A DNA stretch of 15,545 nt from Albimonas sp041685625 (GCA_041685625.1 JAWLFJ010000093.1:1-15545), one strand, 5' to 3'. Positions 6,298 through 15,545 are shown, counted from the first letter of the stretch. Numbers and translations: made by a program. Notes: generated by a model not told the origin, from the letters alone.

Positions 6298-6309
6298 AGG
6301 AATGAGCAA

Positions 6310-7323
6310 ATGAGCTTCCGCGTCGGAAATCTGGGCATAGACTCCCGCGCGCTCGTCGCGCCGATGGCGGGAATCACCGACGCGCCCTTCCGCCGCGCGG
6401 TCCGCCGCTTCGCACCGACGCCCACCTACACCGAGATGGCCGGCTCGCGCGAACTCGCGGTCGGCGACCGCAAGGCTTCCGCCCGCGCCGGGCTGGACCC
6501 GGCCGAACTCTCGGGCGCGGCCCTCGCCGGCGTGCAGATCGCGGGGCGCGAGCCCGCCGCCGTCGGGGAGGCCGCGCGCATGGCGGAAGCCGCCGGCGCC
6601 CGCCTTATCGACCTCAACATGGGCTGCCCTGCCAAGAAGGTCGTCGGCGGCCTCTCCGGCGCGGCGCTGATGCGCGACGAGGATCTCGCCGCCAGCCTGG
6701 TCGAGGCGGCGGCCGGCGCCGTCTGCGTCCCCGTCACGGTCAAGATGCGCCTCGGCTGGGGGCCTGAGGACCGCACCGCCCGCGCCCTCGCCCGGCGCGT
6801 CGTCGCCGCGGGGGCCCGCGCGGTCACGGTGCACGGCCGCACCCGCGCGCAGTTCTACTCGGGCGAGGCCGACTGGCGCGCCGTCCGCGAGGTGGTCGAG
6901 GCCGTGGACGTCCCCGTCATCGTGAACGGCGACGTGACCGACGCCGCCGCCGCCCGCGCCGCGCTCGCCGCCTCCGGCGCCGCGGCGGTGATGGTCGGGC
7001 GCGCGGTGCAGGGCCGCCCCTGGACCGCCGCCGCGATCGACGCCGCCCTCGCCGGGCGCCCGGGCCCCGCGATCCCCGAAGGTCGCGTTCTCGCGGAGGC
7101 CGTCGCCGAGCACTACGAGGACATGCTGAGCCACCACGGCGTCCGCATCGGCCTGCGCCGCGCCCGCAAGCATCTCGGCTGGTGGCTGCGGGGCAGGGGG
7201 CTCGAGCCGCTCCTCGAGCCGCTGATGCGCGAGGAGGATGCGGCGGCCGTCCTCGGCGTCCTCCGCGGCGCGCTCGCCGCGCGCCTCGCGGACGCGGCGC
7301 CGGCGCGGGAGCGCGCCGCATGA
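6310..7323 (+). CDS. dusB: tRNA-dihydrouridine synthase (DusB/NifR3)
   Basis: A 337-residue FMN- and NADPH-dependent enzyme that reduces uridines to dihydrouridine in tRNA. The TIM barrel starts with ALVAPMAGITDAPFRR (14-29). DLNMGCPAKKVVGGLSG (101-117) carries the catalytic C106, then VKMRLGW (144-150), VTVHGRTRAQFYSG (172-185) and FMN-phosphate-binding VNGDVTD with VMVGRAVQGRPW (228-238). The start at 6310 has AAGGA (6297-6301) eight bases upstream. An earlier in-frame ATG at 6280 lies inside the -10 element and is rejected. In Rhodobacter this gene was named nifR3 because it precedes ntrBC. Its stop overlaps the ntrB start as ATGA, so it leads the operon. Related to DusB by operon position and motifs. 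Confidence 0.96.
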   Translation: MSFRVGNLGIDSRALVAPMAGITDAPFRRAVRRFAPTPTYTEMAGSRELAVGDRKASARAGLDPAELSGAALAGVQIAGREPAAVGEAARMAEAAGARLIDLNMGCPAKKVVGGLSGAALMRDEDLAASLVEAAAGAVCVPVTVKMRLGWGPEDRTARALARRVVAAGARAVTVHGRTRAQFYSGEADWRAVREVVEAVDVPVIVNGDVTDAAAARAALAASGAAAVMVGRAVQGRPWTAAAIDAALAGRPGPAIPEGRVLAEAVAEHYEDMLSHHGVRIGLRRARKHLGWWLRGRGLEPLLEPLMREEDAAAVLGVLRGALAARLADAAPARERAA

Positions 7324-8416
7324 CCGGTCCGGACTGGCAGGCGGTCTGGGGGGCGATGCCCTTCCCGGCGCTGATCCTCGATGCGAAGGACCGTCTCTCG
7401 GAGGCCAACGCCGAGGCCGAGGCGTTCCTCTCGCTCTCGCAGCGCGCCCTGCGGGGGCGGGACCTCGAGACGCTGTTCGGGGCCGCGAGCCGCGTCGCCG
7501 ACCTCGTCGCCCAGGTGCGCGGCGGCGCGACCAGCCTCGGCGAGCACGGCATGGAGCTCGGCCTGCCGGACCGACCTCCGACGACCGCCGACGTCTACGT
7601 CAGCCCGGTGGCGGAGCCCGAGGGGCCGCTCCTCGTGCTGATCCAGCCGCGCAGCATCGCGGCCCAGATGGACCGCTCGCTCACCCATCGCGCCGCCGCG
7701 CGCTCGGTCACCGGCATGGCGGCGATGCTGGCGCACGAGATCAAGAACCCCCTCGCCGGGATCTCCGGCGCGGCGCAGCTGCTCGCCATGCAGCTCGGCG
7801 ATCAGGACGCCGAACTCACCGACCTGATCCGCGAGGAGGCCGAGCGCGTCGCCAAGCTGCTCGAGAAGGTCGAGCTGTTCGGCGACGGCCGCCCGCCGGC
7901 GCGCGAGCCCGTGAACATCCACGACGCGCTCGACCGCGCCCGTCGCTCCGCCCAGGCCGGTTTCTGCAAGCACTGCCGCTTCGTCGAGGAGTTCGACCCC
8001 TCGCTGCCGCCGACGGCGGGCGATCCGGACCAGCTCATCCAGGTGTTCCTCAACCTCCTGAAGAACGCGGGCGAGGCGACGCCGGCGGTGGGCGGCCTGA
8101 TCACCATCCGCACGGCCTACCGCCCCGGCATCCGCATGGCGGCGCCCGGCGGCGGGTCGGAGAGCCTGCCGCTCACCGTCACCATCAGCGACAACGGCGG
8201 CGGCGTGCCCGAGGCGATCAAGCGCGACCTGTTCGAGCCCTTCGTGACCTCGAAGGCGACGGGCTCCGGCCTCGGCCTCGCGCTGGTCTCGAAGATCGTC
8301 GCCGATCACGGCGGCGTGGTGGAGTGCGAGAGCGACCCGGGCTGGACGACGTTCCGCGTGCGCCTGCCCGTCTGGCGCGAGCCGAAGCGTGGCGTGAAGA
8401 CGAAGGAGGGGACCGC

Positions 8417-8420
<4 letters not shown>
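7320..8420 (+). CDS. ntrB: Nitrogen regulation sensor histidine kinase NtrB
   Basis: A 366-residue cytoplasmic kinase/phosphatase that phosphorylates NtrC under nitrogen limitation and is normally controlled by the PII protein. An N-terminal PAS-like domain (about 10-115) is followed by the H-box MLAHEIKNPLAGI (136-148, phosphoacceptor H139). The ATPase has N-box LLKNAGEA, D-box ISDNGGGVP, then FEPFVTSKATGSGLGLAL. There is no membrane segment, as expected for NtrB/GlnL. Translation starts at the ATGA shared with dusB, with GGGAG six bases ahead; its own stop is in an ATGA shared with ntrC. All catalytic boxes are intact. Confidence 0.96.
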
Positions 8421-9868
<1,448 letters not shown>

Positions 9869-9883
9869 GAATGCCACAGCGAC

Positions 9884-12259
9884 GTGGCGTGGCGGCGCCC
9901 GGGGTGGGGGCCGTCGCGGGCGGCGCGCAGAGGGGACGCGGCGGCGCCGAAGCGCGGCCGCGGGCCGGGGGTCCGATTGGCGCTGCCTGAGCTTCGCGAC
10001 GCGCAAGGCCGAACCGGACCCGGCCGCTTCGGCGGCTGGATCCTGGGCGGCGACTGGAGCGGACGCGTCGCCACGCTCGCCGTGCTCGTCGGGCTCGCCC
10101 TCGCGGCGCTGACGGCCTGGGCGCTTTCGGGCGCCGAGGACGGGCCGCGGGCCGACGGGGCGCTGCGCGGCGTGTTCCTCGCGGACATGGTCTACGTGCT
10201 GGTGATCGCCGGGCTCGTGACCTGGCGCGTCGCCGCGCTGATCGCCGCGCGCCGCGCCCGCTCCGCCGGATCGCGGCTGCATCTGCGCCTCACCGCGGTC
10301 TTCGCGGCGATGGCGCTGGCGCCGACCGTCCTCGTCGCCGTCTTCGCGACGCTCACCGTCAGCTACGGCATCGAGGGGTGGTTCTCCCGGCAGATCGGCT
10401 CGGTGGTGCGCAACTCCCTCGACACGGCCGAGGCCTACGAGGGCGAGCACCGCCGCCGCATCCGGGCCGAGATCCTCGCCATGGCGAACGACCTCAACCG
10501 CGCGGGCGAGCAGGGCGCGAGCGACGGCCAGCTCGGCGAGCTGCTGCGCGCGCAGGCGCGCATCCGCGAATTCCCGGAAGCCTACGTCTTCGATTCGAGC
10601 CGCGAGCTCCTCGCCCGCGGCGAATTCAGCTACCTGTTCAGCTTCAACCCCCCGACCGACGAGGCCATGACACGCGCCCGCCAGGGCGAGGTCGTCGTCG
10701 TCTCCGACCGCGACGACGCCGAGATCCGCGCCCTCGTCTGGCTGGAGGCGTTCTTCGACTACTACCTCCTCGTCACCCGGCGGGTGGACGGCGAGGTGCT
10801 GCGCCTCCTCGACGAGACGCGCGAGACCGTCCAGCTCTACGAGCGGCTGGAGGACGACCGCGACTCGATCCTGCTCGAATTCGCCGCGCTCTACGTCGGC
10901 TTCGCCCTCGCCGTCACCCTCGCCGCGGTCTGGGCCGGCCTCTGGTTCGCCGAGCGGCTGGCCCGCCCCGTCGGCCGCCTCGCCGGCGCGGCCGAGCGCG
11001 TCGGCGCCGGCGACCTCGACGTCCGCGTCAAGGAGGAGCGCGGCGACGACGAGATCGCGGTCCTCGCCCGCGTCTTCAACCGCATGACCGAGCAGGTGAA
11101 GGGCCAGCGCGACGCCCTCGTCGCCATGAACGCCGAGACCGAGCGCCGCCGCCGCTTCATCGAGGCGGTGCTCGCCGGGGTCACCGCCGGGGTCGCGCGC
11201 CTCGACGCCGAGGGGCGGGTGGAGCTCCTGAACGACGCCGGCGCCGAGATGCTCGGCCTCTCGCAGGGCGAGGCTTCGGGCCGCCCGCTGGCCGAGATCG
11301 CGCCCTTCTTCGCCCATCTCCTCGTGCAGGCCGAGGCCCGGCGCTCGGGCCAGGCCGAGGACCGCGTGCACGGCCAGGCCGGCGGGCGGGAGCGCGACTT
11401 CCTCGCCCGCGCCGCGCGCACCTCCGGCGACGCGGGCGGCGGCTGGGTCGTGACCTTCGACGACATGACCGAGCTGGTCACCGCCCAGCGCATGGCCGCC
11501 TGGGCCGACATCGCCCGGCGCATCGCGCACGAGATCAAGAACCCCCTGACCCCGATCCAGCTCTCGGCCGAGCGCCTCAAGCGCAAGTTCTCCAAAGGTC
11601 TCGAAGGCGAGGATCTGCGCCGTTTCGAAGGCTACGCGGACATGATCGTCCGCCAGGCCGGCGACATCCGGCGCATGGTCGACGAGTTCAGCCGCTTCGC
11701 GCGCATGCCCGCGCCGGAGCTCGGCGTGCACGACCTGACCGAACTCCTGCGCGAGGCCGTCATGCTCCAGAGCGCCGGCGAGGCGGAGGGCGTGCGCTTC
11801 GAGATCCTTCCTCCCGAGGGGCAGGCGCGCCCGATCCGCTGCGACCGCGGCCTGATCGGCCAGGCGCTCACCAACCTCCTGAAGAACGCGCGCGAGGCGG
11901 TGGAGGCCCGCCGCCTGGCCGAGTCCGAGGCGGGCGCCGGGCACGTCGCCGCGCAGCTCGTCTGGGGTCCGGAGACGGTGGCGATCCGCGTCGCCGACGA
12001 CGGCGTCGGCCTGCCGGAGACCGGCCGCGCCCGGCTGCTCGAACCTTACGTGACGACGCGCGAAAAGGGCACCGGCCTCGGCCTCGCGATCACGCGCAAG
12101 ATCGCCGAGGAGCATGGCGGCGCCCTGGCGCTCGACGACGCGCCGGAAGACTTCGCGGGCGGCCGCGGGGCGCTCGCGACGCTGACGCTGCCGGCGCCCC
12201 GGAGCCCCGGGGCCGAGCGGGAAAGCAACGAAGAACAGGCGGGAGACACGGATGGCTGA
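9884..12259 (+). CDS. ntrY: Membrane sensor histidine kinase NtrY
   Basis: A 791-residue (if begun at this GTG) inner-membrane kinase, partner of NtrX, linked to nitrogen, redox and envelope control in alphaproteobacteria. Membrane segments lie at about 62-82, 98-120, 136-160 and 333-355, with a periplasmic sensing region of about 170 residues between the last two. A HAMP domain (356-410, ARPVGRLAGAAERV), a PAS-like domain (420-535), the H-box ARRIAHEIKNPLTPIQLSAE (544-563, H549), N-box LLKNAREA and G-boxes DDGVGLP and GTGLGLAI follow. The start is uncertain. GTG 9884 has no good ribosome site and gives an arginine-rich N-terminus; TTG 9977 has GGGGG about five bases upstream and would give 760 residues, closer to the family. 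The stop overlaps ntrX by 8 bases. Confidence 0.93.
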   Translation: MAWRRPGWGPSRAARRGDAAAPKRGRGPGVRLALPELRDAQGRTGPGRFGGWILGGDWSGRVATLAVLVGLALAALTAWALSGAEDGPRADGALRGVFLADMVYVLVIAGLVTWRVAALIAARRARSAGSRLHLRLTAVFAAMALAPTVLVAVFATLTVSYGIEGWFSRQIGSVVRNSLDTAEAYEGEHRRRIRAEILAMANDLNRAGEQGASDGQLGELLRAQARIREFPEAYVFDSSRELLARGEFSYLFSFNPPTDEAMTRARQGEVVVVSDRDDAEIRALVWLEAFFDYYLLVTRRVDGEVLRLLDETRETVQLYERLEDDRDSILLEFAALYVGFALAVTLAAVWAGLWFAERLARPVGRLAGAAERVGAGDLDVRVKEERGDDEIAVLARVFNRMTEQVKGQRDALVAMNAETERRRRFIEAVLAGVTAGVARLDAEGRVELLNDAGAEMLGLSQGEASGRPLAEIAPFFAHLLVQAEARRSGQAEDRVHGQAGGRERDFLARAARTSGDAGGGWVVTFDDMTELVTAQRMAAWADIARRIAHEIKNPLTPIQLSAERLKRKFSKGLEGEDLRRFEGYADMIVRQAGDIRRMVDEFSRFARMPAPELGVHDLTELLREAVMLQSAGEAEGVRFEILPPEGQARPIRCDRGLIGQALTNLLKNAREAVEARRLAESEAGAGHVAAQLVWGPETVAIRVADDGVGLPETGRARLLEPYVTTREKGTGLGLAITRKIAEEHGGALALDDAPEDFAGGRGALATLTLPAPRSPGAERESNEEQAGDTDG

Positions 12260-13661
12260 CGTTCTTGTGGTCGACGACGAGGCGGACATCCGCGAGCTCG
12301 TCTGCGACATCCTCGAGGACGAGGGGCACGGCACGCGCACCGCGGCCGACGCCGACGGCGCCTTCCGCGCCGTCGAGGCGCGGCGGCCGGACCTGATCGT
12401 GCTCGACATCTGGCTGCAGGGCAGCCGCATGGACGGGATCGAGATCCTCAAGACCGTGCGGCGCAACCAGCCGGGCCTGCCGGTGGTGATCATCTCGGGC
12501 CACGGCAACATCGAGGTCGCCGTCGCCGCCGTGAAGCAGGGCGCCTACGACTTCATCGAGAAGCCGTTCACCACCGACCAGCTCATGCTCGTCGTCGCGC
12601 GCGCGCTCGAGGCCTCGCGCCTCCGGCGCGAGAACGAGGCGCTGAGGCGCGCCGAATTCGCGCAGGCCGAGATCGTGGGCGAGAGCCACGCCGTGACCAA
12701 CCTGCGCGGCAAGCTCGAGAAGGTGGCCCGCACCGCCTCGCGCGTGCTGCTCTCCGGTCCGCCCGGCTCGGGCAAGGAGGTCGCCGCGCGCTTCGTGCAC
12801 GCCCGCTCCGACCGGGCCGAGCAGCCCTTCGTCGTGCTCAACGCCGCGGTGATCGAGCCGCCGATGATGGAGGAGGCCCTGTTCGGGCGGGAACGCGAGG
12901 ACGGCGGCGTGATCCCCGGCCTCTTCGAGCGGGCGCATGGCGGCACGCTCTTCATCGACGAGGTGGCGGAGATGCCCCTCGGCACCCAGTCCAAGATCCT
13001 GCGCGTGCTGGTGGACCAGCGCTTCGTGCGCGTCGGCGGGGCCGAGCCGGTGCAGGTCGACGTCCGCGTGATCTCGGCCACCACGCGCGACCTCGAGGCG
13101 CTGATCGGCGCCGGATCGTTCCGCGAGGATCTCTATCACCGCCTCTCGGTGGTGCCGCTGGAGACGCCCTCGCTCGCCGCCCGGCGCGACGACGTCCCCC
13201 TCCTCGCGGAGCATTTCCTGCGCCGCATCTCCGAGCGCGAGGGCCTCGCCTGGCGCCCGCTCGGGCCGGAGGCCGCGGCGCTTCTCCAGACCCAGGGCTG
13301 GCCCGGCAACGTCCGCCAGCTGCGCAACATGATGGAGCAGGTGCTGATCCTCGGGCAGGGCGAGGGCGAGATCGGGCCCGAAGAGCTCCCCCTCGGCCCG
13401 GCCAGCGTCGGGGAGGCCGCGGTCGGCCTGACCCCCTCGATGGCCATGCTGCCGCTGCGCGAGGCGCGCGAGCTCTTCGAGCGGGACTACCTGATCGCCC
13501 AGATCAACCGCTTCGGCGGGAACATTTCGCGAACCGCCGCCTTCGTCGGCATGGAACGTTCGGCCCTGCACCGCAAGCTCAAGAGCCTCGGCGTCACCAC
13601 CACAACCCGCGGCGGCGCCCGCGTCGCGGTGGCCGGGGACGGCGAGGAGATCGAGGAATGA
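12252..13661 (+). CDS. ntrX: Response regulator NtrX
   Basis: A 469-residue NtrC-family regulator paired with NtrY. A receiver domain (1-120) has D52 in IVLDIWLQGS and K104 in IEKPF. The AAA+ domain (about 140-370) has Walker A LSGPPGSGKE (167-176) and Walker B TLFIDEVAE (232-240). The loop that is GAFTGA in NtrC is replaced by a shorter REREDGGVIPGLFER (213-227), so sigma54 contact is not expected; this is usual for NtrX of alphaproteobacteria. A Fis-type helix-turn-helix is at about 423-445 (GGNISRTAAFVGMERSALHRKL). The start is preceded by GGGAG (12241-12245) and overlaps the ntrY stop by 8 bases. In Rhodobacterales NtrX influences nitrogen, photosynthesis and cell-envelope genes; that role is inferred here. 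trkA and hfq, often downstream, are not present. Confidence 0.95.
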   Translation: MADVLVVDDEADIRELVCDILEDEGHGTRTAADADGAFRAVEARRPDLIVLDIWLQGSRMDGIEILKTVRRNQPGLPVVIISGHGNIEVAVAAVKQGAYDFIEKPFTTDQLMLVVARALEASRLRRENEALRRAEFAQAEIVGESHAVTNLRGKLEKVARTASRVLLSGPPGSGKEVAARFVHARSDRAEQPFVVLNAAVIEPPMMEEALFGREREDGGVIPGLFERAHGGTLFIDEVAEMPLGTQSKILRVLVDQRFVRVGGAEPVQVDVRVISATTRDLEALIGAGSFREDLYHRLSVVPLETPSLAARRDDVPLLAEHFLRRISEREGLAWRPLGPEAAALLQTQGWPGNVRQLRNMMEQVLILGQGEGEIGPEELPLGPASVGEAAVGLTPSMAMLPLREARELFERDYLIAQINRFGGNISRTAAFVGMERSALHRKLKSLGVTTTTRGGARVAVAGDGEEIEE

Positions 13662-13750
13662 GCGCCGCGCGGCGCCGCGTTCCGAGCGCGACGGCGGCCG
13701 CTTCCGCGCGCCTCCGCCCGCCGGGCGCCGCAGGCGAGGCCCGCCGATGA
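13658..13750 (+). CDS. Possible 30-codon ORF linking ntrX and hydrolase
   Basis: A small open frame starting MSAARRRVPS and ending GEARR fills the ntrX-hydrolase gap exactly. Its ATG overlaps the ntrX stop as ATGA (13658-13661) and its TGA overlaps the hydrolase ATG as ATGA (13747-13750). GAGGAG (13644-13649) lies eight bases before its ATG, a good ribosome site. The translation is rich in alanine and arginine with no recognisable domain, so a working peptide is uncertain. It may serve only to carry ribosomes from ntrX to the hydrolase gene, or the overlaps may be chance. No function is proposed. Confidence 0.35.
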   Translation: MSAARRRVPSATAAASARLRPPGAAGEARR

Positions 13751-14715
13751 AGTGGATCAAGCGCATCGCCCTCGGGCTCGGCGCACTCCTCGTCCTGGTC
13801 GTCCTCGCCGCGGTCGGCTTCGTCGCCTGGCACTGGGCGCCCGACATTCCGCGCGCCGCGCTCGAGGACCGCTGGGCCGGCCCCGCCTCGCGCTTCGTCG
13901 AGGTGGACGGCATGGAGGTCCATGTCCGCGACGAGGGGCCGAAGGACGACGCCGCGCCGATCCTGCTGCTGCACGGCACCTCGGACAGCCTGCACGCCTG
14001 GGACGCCTGGGCCGAGGGCCTCGTCGCCGACGGCCGCCGGGTGATCCGCTACGACCTGCCCGGTTTCGGCCTCACCGGCCCGCCCCCCTCCGGCGGCCTG
14101 CAGGCGGAGCGCTATCTCCGCGTCCATTTCGGCGTGATGGACGCCTTGGGGCTCGAGCGCGCGATCATGGGCGGCAACTCCTTCGGCGGCCGCATCGCCT
14201 GGACCGCGGCGCTGGAGCGGCCCGAGCGCGCCGCCGGCCTGATCCTCGTCGCCGCCTCGGGCCTCCCGACCGAGCCGACCGAGGTGCCGCCCGGCTTCGC
14301 CGTCGCCGGCCTGCCGGGCGTCAAGGACGCGCTCCGCAACACCCTGCCGCGCTTCCTGATCCGCATGAGCCTCGAGAGCGTCTACGGCGACCCCTCCCGC
14401 GTGACCGAGGGCGAGGTCGACCGCTTCATGGCCATGACCCGCCGCGCCGGCAACCGCGACGTGGTGCTCGGCCGGGTCGAGTTCGGCGAGTTCGAGGACC
14501 TCTCCCACCGCCTGCCGGAGATCGCGGTCCCGACGCTGATCCTCTGGGGCGGCGAGGACAGGCTGATCCCCCCCGCCGCCGCCGGGCGCTTCGAGGCGGG
14601 GCTGCCGGACGCCGAGGCGGTGGTGATCGAGGGCCTCGGCCACGTCCCCCACACCGAAGGGCCGGAGCGCACGCTGGAGGCGGTCCGCGCCTGGTCGAGG
14701 CGCGAGGGCCTCTAG
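13747..14715 (+). CDS. Membrane-anchored alpha/beta hydrolase
   Basis: A 322-residue alpha/beta-fold hydrolase with an N-terminal membrane anchor (lysine-flanked KWIKR then hydrophobic 7-29); no signal-peptidase site is obvious, so the enzyme domain probably faces the periplasm from the inner membrane. The fold shows oxyanion-hole HG in LLLHGTSDSLHAW (73-85), RYDLPGFGLT (101-110), nucleophile elbow GGNSFGG with S145, acid D271 in LWGGEDRLIPP and H299 in GLGHVPH. The complete triad argues for an active esterase, lipase or similar enzyme; substrate unknown. GGCGAGG seven bases ahead is a modest ribosome site, and the ATG overlaps the stop of the preceding 30-codon ORF. It probably belongs to the ntr transcript and may be expressed with NtrYX. 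Confidence 0.88.
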   Translation: MKWIKRIALGLGALLVLVVLAAVGFVAWHWAPDIPRAALEDRWAGPASRFVEVDGMEVHVRDEGPKDDAAPILLLHGTSDSLHAWDAWAEGLVADGRRVIRYDLPGFGLTGPPPSGGLQAERYLRVHFGVMDALGLERAIMGGNSFGGRIAWTAALERPERAAGLILVAASGLPTEPTEVPPGFAVAGLPGVKDALRNTLPRFLIRMSLESVYGDPSRVTEGEVDRFMAMTRRAGNRDVVLGRVEFGEFEDLSHRLPEIAVPTLILWGGEDRLIPPAAAGRFEAGLPDAEAVVIEGLGHVPHTEGPERTLEAVRAWSRREGL

Positions 14716-15179
14716 CGCCGCTCGACATAGCGCACGACCTTGCCGGGACCGAGCCGCGCGCGCCCGACCTCCGCGAAGCCGAGCGCCGCGTGGAAGCGGT
14801 CGGAGACCGGGTTGGGCGGTTCGGCGTTGATCTCGGCGCAGACCGGCCGGCCCGCCGCCGCCTCGAACAGCGCCTCATAGAGCCGCCGCGCGAGCCCCGT
14901 CCGCCGCGCCGCCGGCGCCACGATGATCCTGTCGACGTAGAGGAACCGCGCCCGCCGCGCCGCGAACCAGCGCCAGTTGGGCGAGTCCGGCCCCGCCGTC
15001 TCGTCGTAGGCCAGCAGCAGCGCCAGCGTCGCGCCGTCCGGCCCGCGGGGCGCCGCGGCGAAGGCCGCCGCCGCCAGCCGCGCCTCCAGCCCCGCCGCAT
15101 CCAGCGGCCCGGTCTCCGCCTCGTGCTCGGCGTTGAGCGCCAGCGCGCCCGCACGGTCGATCTCCGGCCATCGCGTCAT
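14712..15179 (-). CDS. GNAT family N-acetyltransferase
   Basis: A 155-residue GCN5-related acetyltransferase that would move an acetyl group from acetyl-CoA to an unidentified amine or protein. The acetyl-CoA-binding motif A is FLYVDRIIVAPAARRTGLAR (79-98), with RRTGLA as the R-x-x-G-x-A pyrophosphate loop. The C-terminal strand-helix pair NAEPPNPVSDRFHAALGFAEV (118-138) is typical of the family. The start at 15179 has AAGGGGGG five bases upstream on the minus strand; the open frame extends upstream but that part is arbitrary. Its TAG stop shares the palindrome CTAG (14712-14715) with the opposing hydrolase stop, giving a 4-base tail-to-tail overlap. The substrate cannot be read from sequence. 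Confidence 0.88.
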   Translation of the reverse strand: MTRWPEIDRAGALALNAEHEAETGPLDAAGLEARLAAAAFAAAPRGPDGATLALLLAYDETAGPDSPNWRWFAARRARFLYVDRIIVAPAARRTGLARRLYEALFEAAAGRPVCAEINAEPPNPVSDRFHAALGFAEVGRARLGPGKVVRYVERR

Positions 15180-15364
15180 GCGTCCCCCCTTGCCCCACTG
15201 TAGCGTGACCCTTGATGTGCAGCTTCGCGAGACTGGCGTCGCGTCGTTTTCAAGGGAAGCATCGGCGCCCGTCCGACCCATGAGATACAGCCTTGGAAGC
15301 CGTTTCGCGCTGTTCGGTCAGCCTCGCGGATTGCCGAGCGATTGATTTCATTGATAGGGGGTGG
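15180..15364. other. Lower-GC intergenic stretch upstream of the GNAT gene
   Basis: This gap is visibly less GC-rich than the rest of the window, most clearly at 15330-15385. It should contain the promoter of the acetyltransferase gene. On the minus strand TACAGT (plus 15204-15199) could be a -10, but no matching -35 is seen, and TTGAAA (minus strand, near 15250) has no -10 at the right distance. Open frames within it have no family resemblance. ATTGAT occurs twice close together (15341-15355) with no clear meaning. Confidence 0.4.
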
Positions 15365-15544
15365 TCAGGTTTTGGAGTATGAACCCGCCGTCTTTCGAAG
15401 TTTCGCAGGTCGACGCTGCCCTCTATCCGCACGCATGTCCGAAACAAATTCCATGTAAGACGCCTTGGCCGCCTGCCCGTGATGGTGACCCGACATCACC
15501 GCCTTGCGCTTCCCGTCTTGCAGGGTGCGGATCGGATCTTCTGC
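15365..15544 (-). CDS. 3' end of an unrecognised gene, truncated by window edge
   Basis: The minus-strand frame is open from the window edge to a TGA at 15367-15365, giving 59 C-terminal residues. It begins AEDPIRTLQDGKRKAVMSGH and ends AGSYSKT, with lysine- and arginine-rich helical stretches (MEFVSDMRADRGQ). This reads like the soluble, basic end of a real protein rather than the arginine/alanine/proline shadows elsewhere. Roughly 60-65% of its third codon positions are G or C, far below the neighbours, suggesting a transferred or atypical gene. The family was not recognised. The opposite strand is also open across this stretch but reads as proline/cysteine-rich noise. Confidence 0.45.
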   Translation of the reverse strand, partial: AEDPIRTLQDGKRKAVMSGHHHGQAAKASYMEFVSDMRADRGQRRPAKLRKTAGSYSKT

Positions 15545-15545
15545 C

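Noticed and set aside
6280..6309. Earlier in-frame ATG for dusB (adding MQQACIRNEQ)
   Set aside because: It lies inside the proposed -10 element and has no ribosome site; ATG 6310 has AAGGA at good spacing.
12090..13979. Long antisense open frame opposite ntrX
   Set aside because: Same codon-bias shadow effect; NtrX on the other strand has all family motifs.
15250..15447. Minus-strand 65-codon frame overlapping the truncated edge gene
   Set aside because: It needs a TTG start without a ribosome site and has no recognisable features; a frameshifted continuation of the edge gene cannot be shown.
15379..15545. Plus-strand frame starting MNPPSFEVSQ and running off the window edge
   Set aside because: GGAG is only one base before the ATG, and the translation is proline/cysteine-rich; the minus-strand frame looks more like a protein.

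Overview
The window is very GC-rich, gene-dense bacterial chromosome. Three things point to an alphaproteobacterium, probably related to Rhodobacterales: the dusB(nifR3)-ntrB-ntrC-ntrY-ntrX cluster, a fused ispDF gene, and the linkage of lpd, a RatA/COQ10-type gene, cinA, pgpA and ispDF. The genus cannot be named from the sequence. Third codon positions are almost all G or C, so long antisense open frames are common and were discarded.

Layout from left to right. (1) 1-954: the 3' two thirds of dihydrolipoamide dehydrogenase (lpd), ending at a strong GC hairpin shared with a convergent unit. (2) 1018-2387, minus: hpt followed by an enoyl-CoA hydratase-like crotonase, joined by an ATGA stop/start overlap. 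(3) 2388-2525: a divergent regulatory gap holding a perfect 24-bp palindrome. (4) 2526-3679, plus: a RatA/COQ10 START-like protein and a ChrR-type double cupin. (5) 3897-6176, minus: ispDF, pgpA and cinA/pncC, with an ATGA overlap between pgpA and cinA. (6) 6177-6309: a compact divergent promoter region. (7) 6310-14715, plus: dusB, ntrB, ntrC, ntrY, ntrX, a possible 30-codon ORF and an inner-membrane-anchored alpha/beta hydrolase, nearly all joined by short overlaps. (8) 14712-15179, minus: a GNAT acetyltransferase whose stop codon lies in the same CTAG as the hydrolase stop. (9) 15180-15545: a lower-GC stretch with the 3' end of an unrecognised minus-strand gene at the edge.

How the genes work together: NtrB/NtrC and NtrY/NtrX are two two-component pairs for nitrogen and redox/envelope signalling, made from one transcript that starts with the tRNA dihydrouridine synthase DusB. 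ispDF serves isoprenoid synthesis, pgpA phosphatidylglycerol synthesis and cinA NMN recycling. lpd and the COQ10-like gene serve central and respiratory metabolism. No mobile element, CRISPR array, tRNA or rRNA was seen.

No obviously new multi-gene system stands out. The most interesting items are a palindrome that may mask the ratA ribosome site, a double-ATGA micro-ORF after ntrX, an NtrC that keeps GAFTGA next to an NtrX that lacks it, a crotonase missing one catalytic glutamate, and the compositionally different right edge.
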